64,000 nt of DNA from Tuctoria greenei (lineage: Eukaryota > Streptophyta > Magnoliopsida > Poales > Poaceae): positions 115,164,866 to 115,228,865 of the forward strand of contig JAYESD010000010.1 of the NCBI GenBank assembly GCA_036927565.1, read 5' to 3'. This document shows, in pieces, positions 55,469 to 64,000 of the stretch. Made by a program: the position numbers and the translations under genes. Below the pieces are notes generated by a model, which had not been told where the DNA came from, did no database searches, and saw nothing but the letters and a program-made list of their open reading frames with translations. Every line of letters begins with the position of its first letter. Positions within the stretch are counted from its first letter, which is position 1.

Positions 55469-56915
55469 ACAAGTTTAGAATCTATCAACACAAGAGTGAG
55501 TCAAGTTTTAACAAGATTAAACAATGTGAGGCTCAAAACAAGACTAGCAACCCTAGAGCTAAGTATGCGATAAACAAAATACGAAGAACACGGAGACGCA
55601 AGGATTTTATCCCAAGTTTCGATTCCACACAAGAATCTACGTCCCCGTTGAGGAGTCCACAAAGGACCGGGTTCACCAACCCTTCCCTCACCAAGTTTAC
55701 TGCACGGGCCTAACTTGGTTCTCCACTATCTCAAAGTGTGAATACAAGATTCGTTGGGGCTTCTCACAATCTGAGGCTCCCACACCACAAAGATGATCAA
55801 CAACACAAAACACATTCAACACACAGCTCACAAAGACTCAATGAGTGCAAGAGATCAAACCGGGAGCACAAGCGCGATGTTCTTCCTCTTCTCCACCTCA
55901 CTAAACCCTAATCCACACAAGAATTAGTTTTAGAGGGAAAGTTGGCAAGAAAGAGGCTTAAGAGTGCTCCAAGTTGGCTGTGGCGGCGCTAGGGTTCAAG
56001 TCAGTTCAAGTGCTGGTTCAAAAGAACCCAGGGGACCTCTATAAGCCCATACTGCTGACTTCAGCAGAAGGGCGGACTAGTCCGGCCTCAGGCCCGGACT
56101 AGTCCGGCCTAGGGGACCACTGACCTCTTGTCAGGCCCCGACAGCTGACACGCTATCGTCACACTACCCGCCAAACTTCAAATTCAAACGGTCACTTCAA
56201 CAACGGACTAGTCCGGTCACCACCGGACTAGTCCGATCTCACACAGAGCCTTTTGCTCCGCGCGAAAACGGACTAGTCTGAAGACCACGGACTAGTCCGG
56301 CCCCAAGGGCGGACTAGTCCGGTCCTCCCAGACTTAGTCACAGAACCACTTTCAACACACCAACCCGGACTAGTCCGGCCCCACGGGCGGACTAGTCCGT
56401 TCTCACTCAGGACCTCTTGGTTCGGTCTCAAACGGACAAGTTCGTGGTTTTGAGACTTAGTCCCCAAAACCCACTCACTGCTACCCGGACTAGTCCGACC
56501 ACAAACGGACTAGTCCGATCTCAGTCAGACCCTTCTGGTCCGGCCGACAACGGACTTGGCCGTCCAGGGGCGGACTAGTCCGGCCCACCTGCACGGACTA
56601 GTCCGGCCCTACTGCCGGACTGCTTATCCACTCTTTTCTCTCAAGGGGTTTGACCTCTAAAACACTTTGAGCTCCCAAACTTGATCTCAATGCACTTTAC
56701 ACACGCACCCTCCTATTTCTACGGCTAGTCTAACTCAACACGCTAGAAACCCTAGTTTCTACGCTTCGAGTTGACTCCGTTTCCTTCCTTTTCCTTTTTG
56801 AGGGTTTGCGTCTCCGATCGAGTCCGCACCTGTGCTAAGATCACTTGAGCTCATTAGCGACTTAATTGTCGTCATCAATCATCCAAAACCCACGGGGAAC
56901 CTAGATGCACTTTCA
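55469..56915 (-). repeat. F: SIRE-type LTR, right piece
   Basis: Read on the minus strand it starts TGAAAGTGCATCTAGG at 56915, like E, and continues leftward with about 15 CGGACTAGTCCG-type palindromes (56070-56600) and a TATAGAGG-like word near 56040. It then has blocks recalling the LTR body of E (ACGTAGATTCTTGTGTGGAA, for example). It is interrupted at TTAAT by E. No internal region or second LTR is seen. It is a diverged relative of E. Confidence 0.8.
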
Positions 56916-56917
56916 AG

Positions 56918-57280
56918 CTGCATCATACCTGCACTAGACTGCGAAAAGCTCGCACCAAACTGAGGCAAACTCGCAAGGAACTGCAGCAAGCTCGTGATGG
57001 ACTGCAGGCGAGTCAATTGGTGGTGCAGCAACAGCAAGAGCAGCTGTTGGTAGTCACCGAGGCATGACATGATGCCGTTGAAGAAGCTCAGAACTTGGAG
57101 TTTGAGGCAGGCCAACTTCAGGATGACTTGTTGGAGGCCGAAGCACACTTGTCGCACCCAATCATGTATCCACCGGCTCAGGACATGCCGCTGAACATGG
57201 GTGAGCAGTTGCCTTCAAGTTCTGAGGAGGAGGAAGATCCTGAGATAATCGAGTACGTCAATGAGGATGCATCGGAGTAG
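56918..57280 (+). pseudogene. Tail of an extra ORF upstream of gag in G
   Basis: A frame of 120 codons, with one TGA at about 57065, encodes a coiled coil (TRLRKARTKLRQTRKELQQA, then QQQQEQLLVVTEA) and an acidic end (SSSEEEEDPEIIEYVNEDAS). The N-terminus is cut at the F junction. Elements of the RIRE3/RIRE8 type carry such an additional ORF before gag; I infer this is the same. No enzymatic motif is seen. Confidence 0.6.
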
Positions 57281-57641
57281 GATGGGGCAGCACTACTTCC
57301 ATCACGGGGCAACATATAGTTAGTGGTTGCTCGTGTTAATTTTGTAGCCATGTTTGTATCATATTATAAATAGTAGTGGGTGTGTACAAGATGACAAGGT
57401 GTGTATGACGACTCATGGAGACCAAGAATAGTTGAGATGCACTTCCGTAGTGGGAGTCCCTCATTTTGGAGTTCACTATTGTAAACTTGGTCATGAGATA
57501 ATATACCTTGTATAAAGTTTGTACTTTATCAATATATATGAATGTTATGCAATTATCACATTGTCAATACTCGCACTACTATGGTATAGAATGGATGAAG
57601 GAAACAAACATGTTGCTGATTTTAATTCATGTGGCTGCAGA
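57281..57641 (+). other. Spacer between extra ORF and gag of G
   Basis: This AT-rich stretch ends GTGGCTGCAG just before the gag ATG, reminiscent of a 3' splice site. No coding signal. An internal promoter or an intron is possible but unproven. Confidence 0.35.
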
Positions 57642-58804
57642 ATGGTGCATACACGTTCTACGCCCGAGATGGGGGGCTCTAGCCGGGGTCGTGAGGATGA
57701 ATCTCCGACCCGGGAGCAAACCATGACACCACAGCAACAAGTTCCTCCACCACCACCACCTGAACCTCCGAGGACTCTCGCGGATATTCTGGCTGCAGTA
57801 CTCGGCTCGCGCGACGAGCAAACCGAGTTATTGCGTATGTTGGTGCAGAATTCGTCCCGTCAAGGGGGTGACAAGACAATGGGCAACGCCAGCCCTAACA
57901 GAGTTTGTAATCGGAATTTTTGGCGACGCATCCACCGGTCTTCACGGAGGCCAAGGAGCCTCTGGAGGTGGACAACTTTATCCGCACACTCGAGGCAAAG
58001 TTCGGTCTGCTACAATGCACCGAACAGCAGAAGGCGCTGTTCGCAGCGCAACAACTTCGGGGATCCGCCGGTGCTTGGTGGGCGAAATACATCGCGTAAC
58101 TGCCAGCTGGTCATGCGGTCACCTAGACAGAATTCCAGGAGGCGTTCCGCGTCTACCATATACCTCCCGGTATAATGAAGTGGAAGCTTCAAGAGTTTTT
58201 GGAGCTAAACCAAGGCGGGAGGAGTGCCCATGAATACTCCCGAGCATTCCACCATCTAGCTCAGTACGCGCTGGAGTATGTTGGAACAGAGGACAAGAAG
58301 CGAGATACCTTATTCCAGGGTTTGAACCCCAAGATGAAAGTTCAGCTCGCACAATGCAATCGCGGCACCTTCAACGACATCGTCAATGTCGCGATTGTAC
58401 AGGAGAACGCTCAACGCGAGCTCGTTTCTGATAAGAGGAAACGGAGCGCGCCATCGAGCAGCAGCAGTGGTGGTCCGCAGAAGTACCGCGTGATGTATCG
58501 CTCACCATCCGGTCAGCGATGGCAGCCACCGGTGCGACCGCAACAGTTCCGCGGTCGTTCTTTCAACGCGCCGCGTTTCCAACCACCATTTTCACAGCAG
58601 CAGCAGCAACAGATGGTTTCGTGTGCATATCCACCTCTGCCACGTGCACCGGGATTCCGTCCGCAGCTTGGCGGGAACCAGACACAATACACGTGCTACA
58701 CGTGTGGCCGTGTTGGGCATTTTTCAAGGGACTGCCCCAAACAGCAGCAAGGAAGCGCGAAAGCACCATATCGGGGTGCAACTCAGACCCGCAACCAACC
58801 CTGA
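57642..58804 (+). pseudogene. gag of G
   Basis: ATG 57642 (MVHTRSTPEMGGSSRGREDE) opens a Pro-rich start and a helix (TLADILAAVLGSRDEQTELL). A frameshift near 57900 moves the capsid (KFGLLQCTEQQKALFAAQQL, GSAGAWWAKYIA) to another frame, with stops near 58097 and 58123. From 58175 the frame is open for 209 codons: QEFLELNQGGRSAHEYSRAF, LFQGLNPKMKVQLAQ, a Gln/Pro/Arg-rich linker and the knuckle CYTCGRVGHFSRDCPKQQ. The stop is at 58802. Confidence 0.82.
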
Positions 58805-59676
58805 AACCAGCACCAAAACCCGGCAACGTCCACCACATAGCCATCGAAGACGTGCCGAAATGCGAACCTGTCCTCGCGGGTACGTTTTCTCTACTCCAAA
58901 ATCCCGTAGTCATACTCTTTGACTCCGGTGCCACCCATAATTTTATTAGCCAATCATATGTTGTCAAGCATCTATTACCTATCACTCACACAGAAAGTCC
59001 ATATTTGATTTGCTCTACGGGTGGGAAAATAGCAGCGGACATGAAAGTCCATAAAGCACAACTTAAGATTGGTGGGAATATCTATCCAACTTCTCTATTT
59101 ATATTAGAGGGTCAAAAGCTCGATGTCATATTAGGAATGTCGTGGTTACACCGTCATGGTGCTGTTCTCGACATTGTTCCACGTGTGGTCCATTTAAACT
59201 CTCCACCATATGAACCACACACCCTCATTCTAGACTGCCTTATCCAAGAAATTCCAGCCACATATAACACGGAAGCCACAAAGCTTGAGGACATTCGTGT
59301 GGTCCGTGAATACCAGGACGTGTTTCCCGACGACCTTCCGGGTATGCCACCGGATAAGAATATCGTGTTCAAGATTGAACTTATTCCAGGAACCACGCCT
59401 ATTTCTCGAAGGCTGTCAAAGATGGCAGCAAATGAGTTGGCGGATTTAATGGAGCATATGAAGGACCTGCTGGACAAAGGTCTCATGCGCGCAAGTTCAT
59501 CACCTTGGGGCTGCTCCACATTGTTTGTGAAGAAGAAAGACAAGACGTTACATCTATGTGTGGACTATAGTCTGCTCAACACCGTGACGATCAAGAACAA
59601 GCATCTACTACCGTGCATCAATATATTATTCGATCAATTAGTGGGTGCTAAAGTATTCTCGAAGATGGATCTTTAG
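58804..59676 (+). pseudogene. Protease and RT N-part of G
   Basis: The frame is open through this part: PVVILFDSGATHNFISQSYV (active-site DSG near 58920), LDVILGMSWLHRHGAVLD, YQDVFPDDLPGMPPDKNI, then the RT with PISRRLSKMAANELADL, SSPWGCSTLFVKKKDKTLHL, CVDYSLLNTVTIKNK and VFSKMDL. A TAG at 59674 replaces the residue after MDL. The frame overlaps the end of gag in a different phase. Confidence 0.85.
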
Positions 59677-60620
59677 TACGGATATCATCAAATCAAAATC
59701 TGACCGGAGGATATACCGAAGACGACATTCTCAACGAGATACGGGCTCTATGAATATCTTGTCATGTCGTTCGGACTTACCAACGTGCCGGCTCACTTCA
59801 TGTATTTGATGAATTCAGTGTTCATGCCGGAGTTGGACAAGTTTGTCATGGTCTTCATCAACGACATTCTGGTTTATTCAAAATCAGAGGAAGAACATGC
59901 CAAACACTTGCATATTGTGCTCCAACGATTGCGAGATCACAAGCTTAATTAAAAATTCAGCAACTGTGAGTTTTGGATCAGCCAAGTACCATTTCTTGGT
60001 CACATTATTTCAGCGGAGGGCATCGCTGTTGATCCAAGCAAAATTGTGCAAGTGCTGAAATGGAAGTCTCCAACGTCTGTACACGTAGTTCGCAGCTTTC
60101 TCGGATTAGCGGGATATTATCGGAGGTTCATTCTGAGCTTCTCAAAAATCGCTAAACCAATGACGGAGCTGCTGAAAAAGGGGACCAAATATATTTGGAG
60201 CAAGGCATGTGAGAATGCATTTCAAGCATTGGTGAAACATCTCACAACAGCCCCAGTGCTAGCTGAGCCGGACACGACCAAATCTTTTGACGTTTATTGT
60301 GATGCGTCTGGCATTGGTCTCGGCTGCCTGTTAATGCAAGAAGGCTGTGTGATTGCGTATGGATCACGGCAGCTCTGAAATCATGAGCAGCATTACCCAA
60401 CTCATGACCTTGAGCTCGTTGCCGTGGTGCTTGCTTTGAAAATGTGGAGGCATTATTTACTCGGCAATCTAGTGCACCTCTACACCGATCACAAGAGCCT
60501 GAAATATATCACTCAGAAGGATCTGAATATGCGACCGCGAAGATGGTTAGAACTGATCAAAGATTATGAGATTGAAATTCATTACCATCACGGCAAGCGA
60601 ATGTGGTTGCCTATGCGCTA
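59677..60620 (+). pseudogene. RT C-part and RNase H of G
   Basis: YGYHQIKI and EDIPKTTFSTRYGLYEYLVM precede the catalytic loop, which reads FINDILVYS: Asn replaces the first Asp of the usual FIDD, so RT would be inactive. LGHIISAEGIAVDPSKI, VRSFLGLAGYYRRFILSFSK, VYCDASGIGLGCLLMQEG and LYTDHKSLKYITQKDLNMRP follow. Stops are near 59701, 59951 and 60378, with a frame change near 60600. Confidence 0.85.
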
Positions 60621-61920
60621 AGCCGCAAGTCTCAAGTCAATAATCAGTCCATTACCCTGATGGTAGAGGACGAGCCGAGTTTATACTTGGTTCCATATGG
60701 AGCATTATATAATCTTGCTCTCATTCCTACTATACGAGAGGAGATTATGGAAGCTCAAAAGAAAGATGTGGGTTTGTCACACATTCGGAGGAGAATGAAG
60801 AATGGGGAAATGAAGTGCTTCCGAAGTGATGAACATGGTACCCTGTGGTTCAAAGACCGTATCGTGGTACCCCATGACATGACACTTCAAAATAAAATCT
60901 TGGACGAAGCTCACTTGTCCAAGTACTCTATTCATCCGGGCAACAACAAGATGTATTAAGATCTGTAAACCAGATTTTGGTGGACGCGGATGAAAAGAGA
61001 AATTGCAACGTACGTATCCGAGTGTGATACGTGTCGGCGGGTGAAAGCCGACCACATGAGGAAAGCTGCTCAGCTGCAACCATTGAAAATTCCAGCGTGG
61101 AAATGGGAGGACATTCATATGGGTTTCATCGTTGGTTTGCCTCTCACATCCCACAAGCATGATTCGATTTGGGTGATAGTCGATCGACTAACCAAATCAG
61201 CTCATTTTATCCCTGTACATACAAAGTACATTGCCAAGAAATATGCAGAGTTGTATATTGCAAGAATCATGTGCTTGCACGGAGTTCCCCGGACAATTAT
61301 GTCAGATCGCGGTGTGTTATTTGTTGCTCATTTCTGGGAGCAGCTACACATATCCTTGGGGACGAATTTGATTCGAAGCTCCGCATATCACCCGCATACG
61401 AATGGTCAAACTGAGCGGGTGAATCAAGTTTTTGAAGATATGCTACGCGCTTGTGCCATCCACCACGGTAAAAATTGGGATGATCATTTACTGTTGGCGG
61501 AGTTCTCCTATAACAATGGCTATCAAGCTAGCATCAAGATGGCGCTGTATGAAGCTCTCTACGGCTAGAAATGTTGCACACCACTCATATGGTGTGAATC
61601 TGGTGAGCGATTTATTTACAGAATTGATCTTGTAAATGAAGCCAAAGAAGAGTGCGAGTGATCCAAGCCAATCTCAAGGCTGCTCAATCTTGGCAGAATA
61701 GTTATGCGGATAAAAGATGTTGACCTCTCCACTTCGACCTCGAAGACCATGTTTATCTTCGTGTCTCCCTGATGAAAGGAATTCATCGTTTTGGAGTAAA
61801 AGGAAAGCTTGCTCCACGATTCATTGGTCTGTTCACCGTCATTGAAAAATGCGGACCCATGGCCTATCATTTGGAGTTACCGGCATCGCTTGTGGGTATT
61901 CATAATGTATTCCATATTTC
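60603..61920 (+). pseudogene. Integrase of G
   Basis: ALSRKSQVNNQSITLM leads to the zinc domain (LDEAHLSKYSIHPGNNKMY, CDTCRRVKADH). The first Asp segment reads WEDIHMGFIVGLPLT with Gly where the catalytic Asp is expected. The second is TIMSDRGVLFVAHFWEQL and the Glu is in HPHTNGQTERVNQVFEDM. A stop at 61566 (YG then TAG) and frameshifts break the tail, including the GPY/F-like KGKLAPRFIGLFTVIEKCGP. Confidence 0.82.
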
Positions 61921-61924
61921 TTAG

Positions 61925-62150
61925 CTGTGAAAGTGCCTTAAATCCCCAACTGAAATCTTCACTGAAGACATTGAAGCTCTCCAACCGGATCTCACTTATT
62001 CTGAGTATCCGATCCGAATTATCGATGAAAAGACCCACATCACCAGAAACCGGACTTTGTGCTTCTACAAAGTCTTGTGGAGTAACCATACCGCTGAGGA
62101 AGCGACATGAGAAAGCGAGGATTATCTCCGATCAAACTATACGGATTTAT
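61925..62150 (+). pseudogene. Chromodomain at the pol end of G
   Basis: The frame gives ALQPDLTYSEYPIRIIDEKT, then RNRTLCFYKVLWSNHTAEEA, then a TGA at 62107-62109 where a conserved Trp (TGG) is expected, then ESEDYLRSNY. This is the chromodomain that in chromoviruses binds modified histone H3 and steers integration. One stop and an upstream stop near 61924 inactivate it. Confidence 0.75.
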
Positions 62151-62220
62151 TATCATCTCATATTCAGTAATCTTTTTACCTCCGTCTCTTTCATTTGTAA
62201 TCTTGAGACGAGATTCTTGT

Positions 62221-62233
62221 AAGGGGGGAGGAA
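62221..62233 (+). promoter_or_regulatory. Polypurine tract of G
   Basis: AAGGGGGGAGGAA ends at the LTR start TGTAAAAGCCC. Confidence 0.8.
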
Positions 62234-62781
62234 TGTAAAAGCCCTAAATTTAGAGTGTAAAGTTTACAGAGGACAATTTAAAAATTTGAATGGGAAAAAG
62301 AAATCAAATGGCAATTGAGAAATTAAACCAACTCAAGTTTCAATAGAAGGAATTCAAAATTTCAAATTAGCTTCTGTTCAAACTTTGCAAAAATACAAAT
62401 ACCATTAAATTCCAAATATTCCAAATAGTCTCTCTGCAAAGTTTCAAATTTTTTGAAGCACAATTGCTGTGTAATTCAGTTGAAATATTGAATTCTTTTA
62501 AATTCAAATTTGAGTTTTCATTGAACTTGATTGAATCAAAGTTTTGAGTCCAAATTCATATTCTGCATAATTTATTTAACCTCCCCACAAAATTCTAGAA
62601 TTTTTGGACAATGGTTGGTGGGAGAATTGAAGGAACAGAGAAAGGATCAGGATGGGAACTGTGGGACCCACTGCTCAGTGACACAATTACATGAGTGCTC
62701 TATTTCTTCACTGTGGCGACACCTCCCGACATGCAAGCCACGCAATTGTGTGCTTGCTTGCCGATTGCCATCGAATCCGGC

Positions 62782-62857
<76 letters not shown>

Positions 62858-64000
62858 GCCGGATTCGATGGCAATCGGCAAGCAAGCACACAATTGCGTG
62901 GCTTGCATGTCCTCATCACTTCCCCTAGCGTCCAGTCCAAGCCACCCACCGTTCTTCCTCTGTTCTTGGCCGCCGGTGACGAACGTCTCATTCAAGCTGA
63001 GAATCCAAGCTACCCACAGGCTGTTGATCCTTTCTCTTCGTGTTTGGAACTTGGTAACTGTCTTGCGCACCTTCCCAAACCATTTTGTCGGCAGCTCCCT
63101 CACGGTGGGGTGTTAATTTGAAGTTTTCGCGGACGTCGTCGTGGAGCTGCTGTCGGACCCTCTCTGCATCACCGTGGAGCCGACGTTCTAGGCAGTTTCA
63201 CACTTCACCGTCAACTCCAAAAAGTTGCTCCTAGCCGAGCTTTTAGCGATCACAAAGTTTCAGGTTGATTCGTGGGTGGTAACTCGAGTATTTCCAGTTT
63301 CCCCGACAGCATGAACATAACCTTGAAGCTAGATCATCACTTTAATTCCATTTGTACATGAAACTATTCTCTAATCAAGTTTGCAAATAGATTCCCAACC
63401 TCCTTGCGAACCCTCTCAAACAAACAACAAGAAAAATCGTCGATGGTTGACCAGGTTCTTCGAGTTTTCCCTGCCGCCATGGAAAATCCCGCCGGTCCAC
63501 CATCGAGGTCGACGTTTCTAACTATTCTAACCTTTTTCATCCCCCTATTCATCTTCCCCAGGATCCTAGGAACATTTCTGATCAATTTCCACGGAGTTTG
63601 AGCCACGGAGCAGCGGTTCCGACCATCATCGGAACCCTAGTTCCGCTGTCGTACGCTCGCCTCTGGCCGTCGCCGCCTCGATTGGTCCCAACCGTCGTGT
63701 TGCACGGCTGATTTTAGGGACAGGTGGCCAAATCCGTGCCGATAGGAGCTTGGCGCAGTAAGCCAGTGGAGCGCACCCGCGATTCCGGCTGGAAGCCGCC
63801 TTAGTCGCGAGGTTGAAGACGACCGATGGGCCCCGCGTGTCAGTCTCTGATGTTTCCCCCTCGGATCTATTGTGGCCGTAGGATCCGGTGCGGCTGCATG
63901 ATTAAACACGTGGCCCTCGGTGTGGCCCCAATGTGATTGGCCCATTTAAATGAAGTGGGACCCGGGTTGGATTATTTAAATATTTCCCTTGGAAATAAAT
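62234..64000 (+). repeat. 3' LTR of G, leaving the window
   Basis: It begins TGTAAAAGCCCTAAATTTAG, a usual Tekay/Del start. At least 1767 bp are present. The first part is AT-rich, the part after 63100 GC-richer. The short open frames after 63360 show no domain. A perfect inverted repeat with (TA)35 lies at 62728-62911. The right end cannot be placed. Confidence 0.75.
62728..62911. repeat. Perfect 57-bp inverted repeat around (TA)35
   Basis: The left arm 62728-62784 (starts GACATGCAAGCCACGCAATT) and the right arm 62855-62911 are exact reverse complements by eye. Between them lies (TA)35 (62785-62854). The whole 184 bp is one continuous palindrome. No target duplication of a known transposon type is evident. 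Confidence 0.92.

Larger units (their letters stand above)
56916..64000 (+). mobile_element. G: Tekay/Del-type chromovirus, partial
   Basis: The 5' LTR is missing. The order is: tail of an extra ORF, gag, protease, RT, RNase H, integrase, chromodomain, purine tract and a 3' LTR that leaves the window. The protein style (DSGATHNFIS protease, SFGLTN...HFMYLMN RT, PMTELLKKGTK) and the chromodomain fit the Tekay/Del group. The many stops and lost catalytic residues show an old copy. Confidence 0.85.

Noticed and set aside
43516..56915. F as a complete solo LTR
   Set aside because: Flanking 5-mers differ and the left end does not match the family terminus seen in E.
62728..62911. MITE or Mutator-like insertion
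   Set aside because: No target duplication of 2, 3 or 9 bp is apparent at the arm ends, so it is listed as an inverted repeat of unknown origin.
63360..63950. Host gene fragment in the GC-richer part of the last kilobase
   Set aside because: Short frames on both strands with no domain; the segment is continuous with the LTR of G.

Overview
The window is transposable-element sequence from a large, repeat-rich plant genome, almost certainly a grass. I base this on the families present: SIRE/Maximus-type Copia, Tat-like and Athila/Tat-like Gypsy, chromoviruses, an antisense PF04195-type ORF and TATAAATAG promoters in the LTRs. I found no ordinary host gene, rRNA, tRNA gene or CRISPR array. Almost all coding sequence belongs to LTR retrotransposons, and most of it is decayed. 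Functional names come from reading motifs; no database search was possible.

Layout from left to right. 1-814 is unassigned repeat-like DNA. 815-6978 is A', a minus-strand Athila/Tat-like Gypsy deletion derivative: 3' LTR 815-2322, gag relics 6056-6800, 5' LTR stub 6877-6978, no pol. 6979-7103 is a Gypsy LTR scrap and 7120-7330 a minus-strand Copia gag scrap. 7361-~11330 is H, a plus-strand Copia relic with a 5' LTR and a rotted gag but no visible pol. 11776-43515 is A, a plus-strand relative of A' (5' LTR, tRNA-Asp primer site, gag). Later insertions split it.

Insertions into A. B (14094-34419, minus strand, Tat-like Gypsy) has target duplication GGTTG. It carries gag-PR-RT-RNase H-second RNase H-integrase plus a plus-strand extra gene with a clean 77-bp intron. 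Inside the left LTR of B sits C (14693-22245, plus strand, chromovirus-like, duplication TTATC). D (34642-42681, minus strand, sister family of C, duplication CAAGC) sits in the gag of A. The nesting order A, then B, then C, with D independent in A, follows from exact duplications and from gag homology resuming after each insert.

Right third. A stops near 43515 and joins F, a partial minus-strand SIRE-type LTR. F is split by E (43645-55463, plus strand, duplication TTAAT), a very young full-length SIRE/Maximus-type Copia. E has LTRs of 1561 and 1562 bp that look nearly identical, an intact gag, an intact PR-IN-RT-RNase H ORF and an intact third ORF of 520 codons. E is the only element here that looks capable of autonomous activity. 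After F, 56916-64000 is G, a plus-strand Tekay/Del-type chromovirus: the tail of an extra ORF before gag, then gag, a decayed pol with mutated catalytic residues, a chromodomain and a 3' LTR that leaves the window.

Most unusual signals: (i) a 12-bp perfect palindrome, CGGACTAGTCCG, and near variants scattered roughly 70 times through the LTRs, gag/pol junction and third-ORF leader of E and the LTR of F; (ii) the intron-containing antisense gene of B; (iii) near-palindromic repeats inserted in the RNase H region of B; (iv) integrase C-termini of C and D that run into the 3' LTRs; (v) a perfect 57-bp inverted repeat around (TA)35 in the LTR of G; (vi) an A/F/G junction that simple insertion does not explain.
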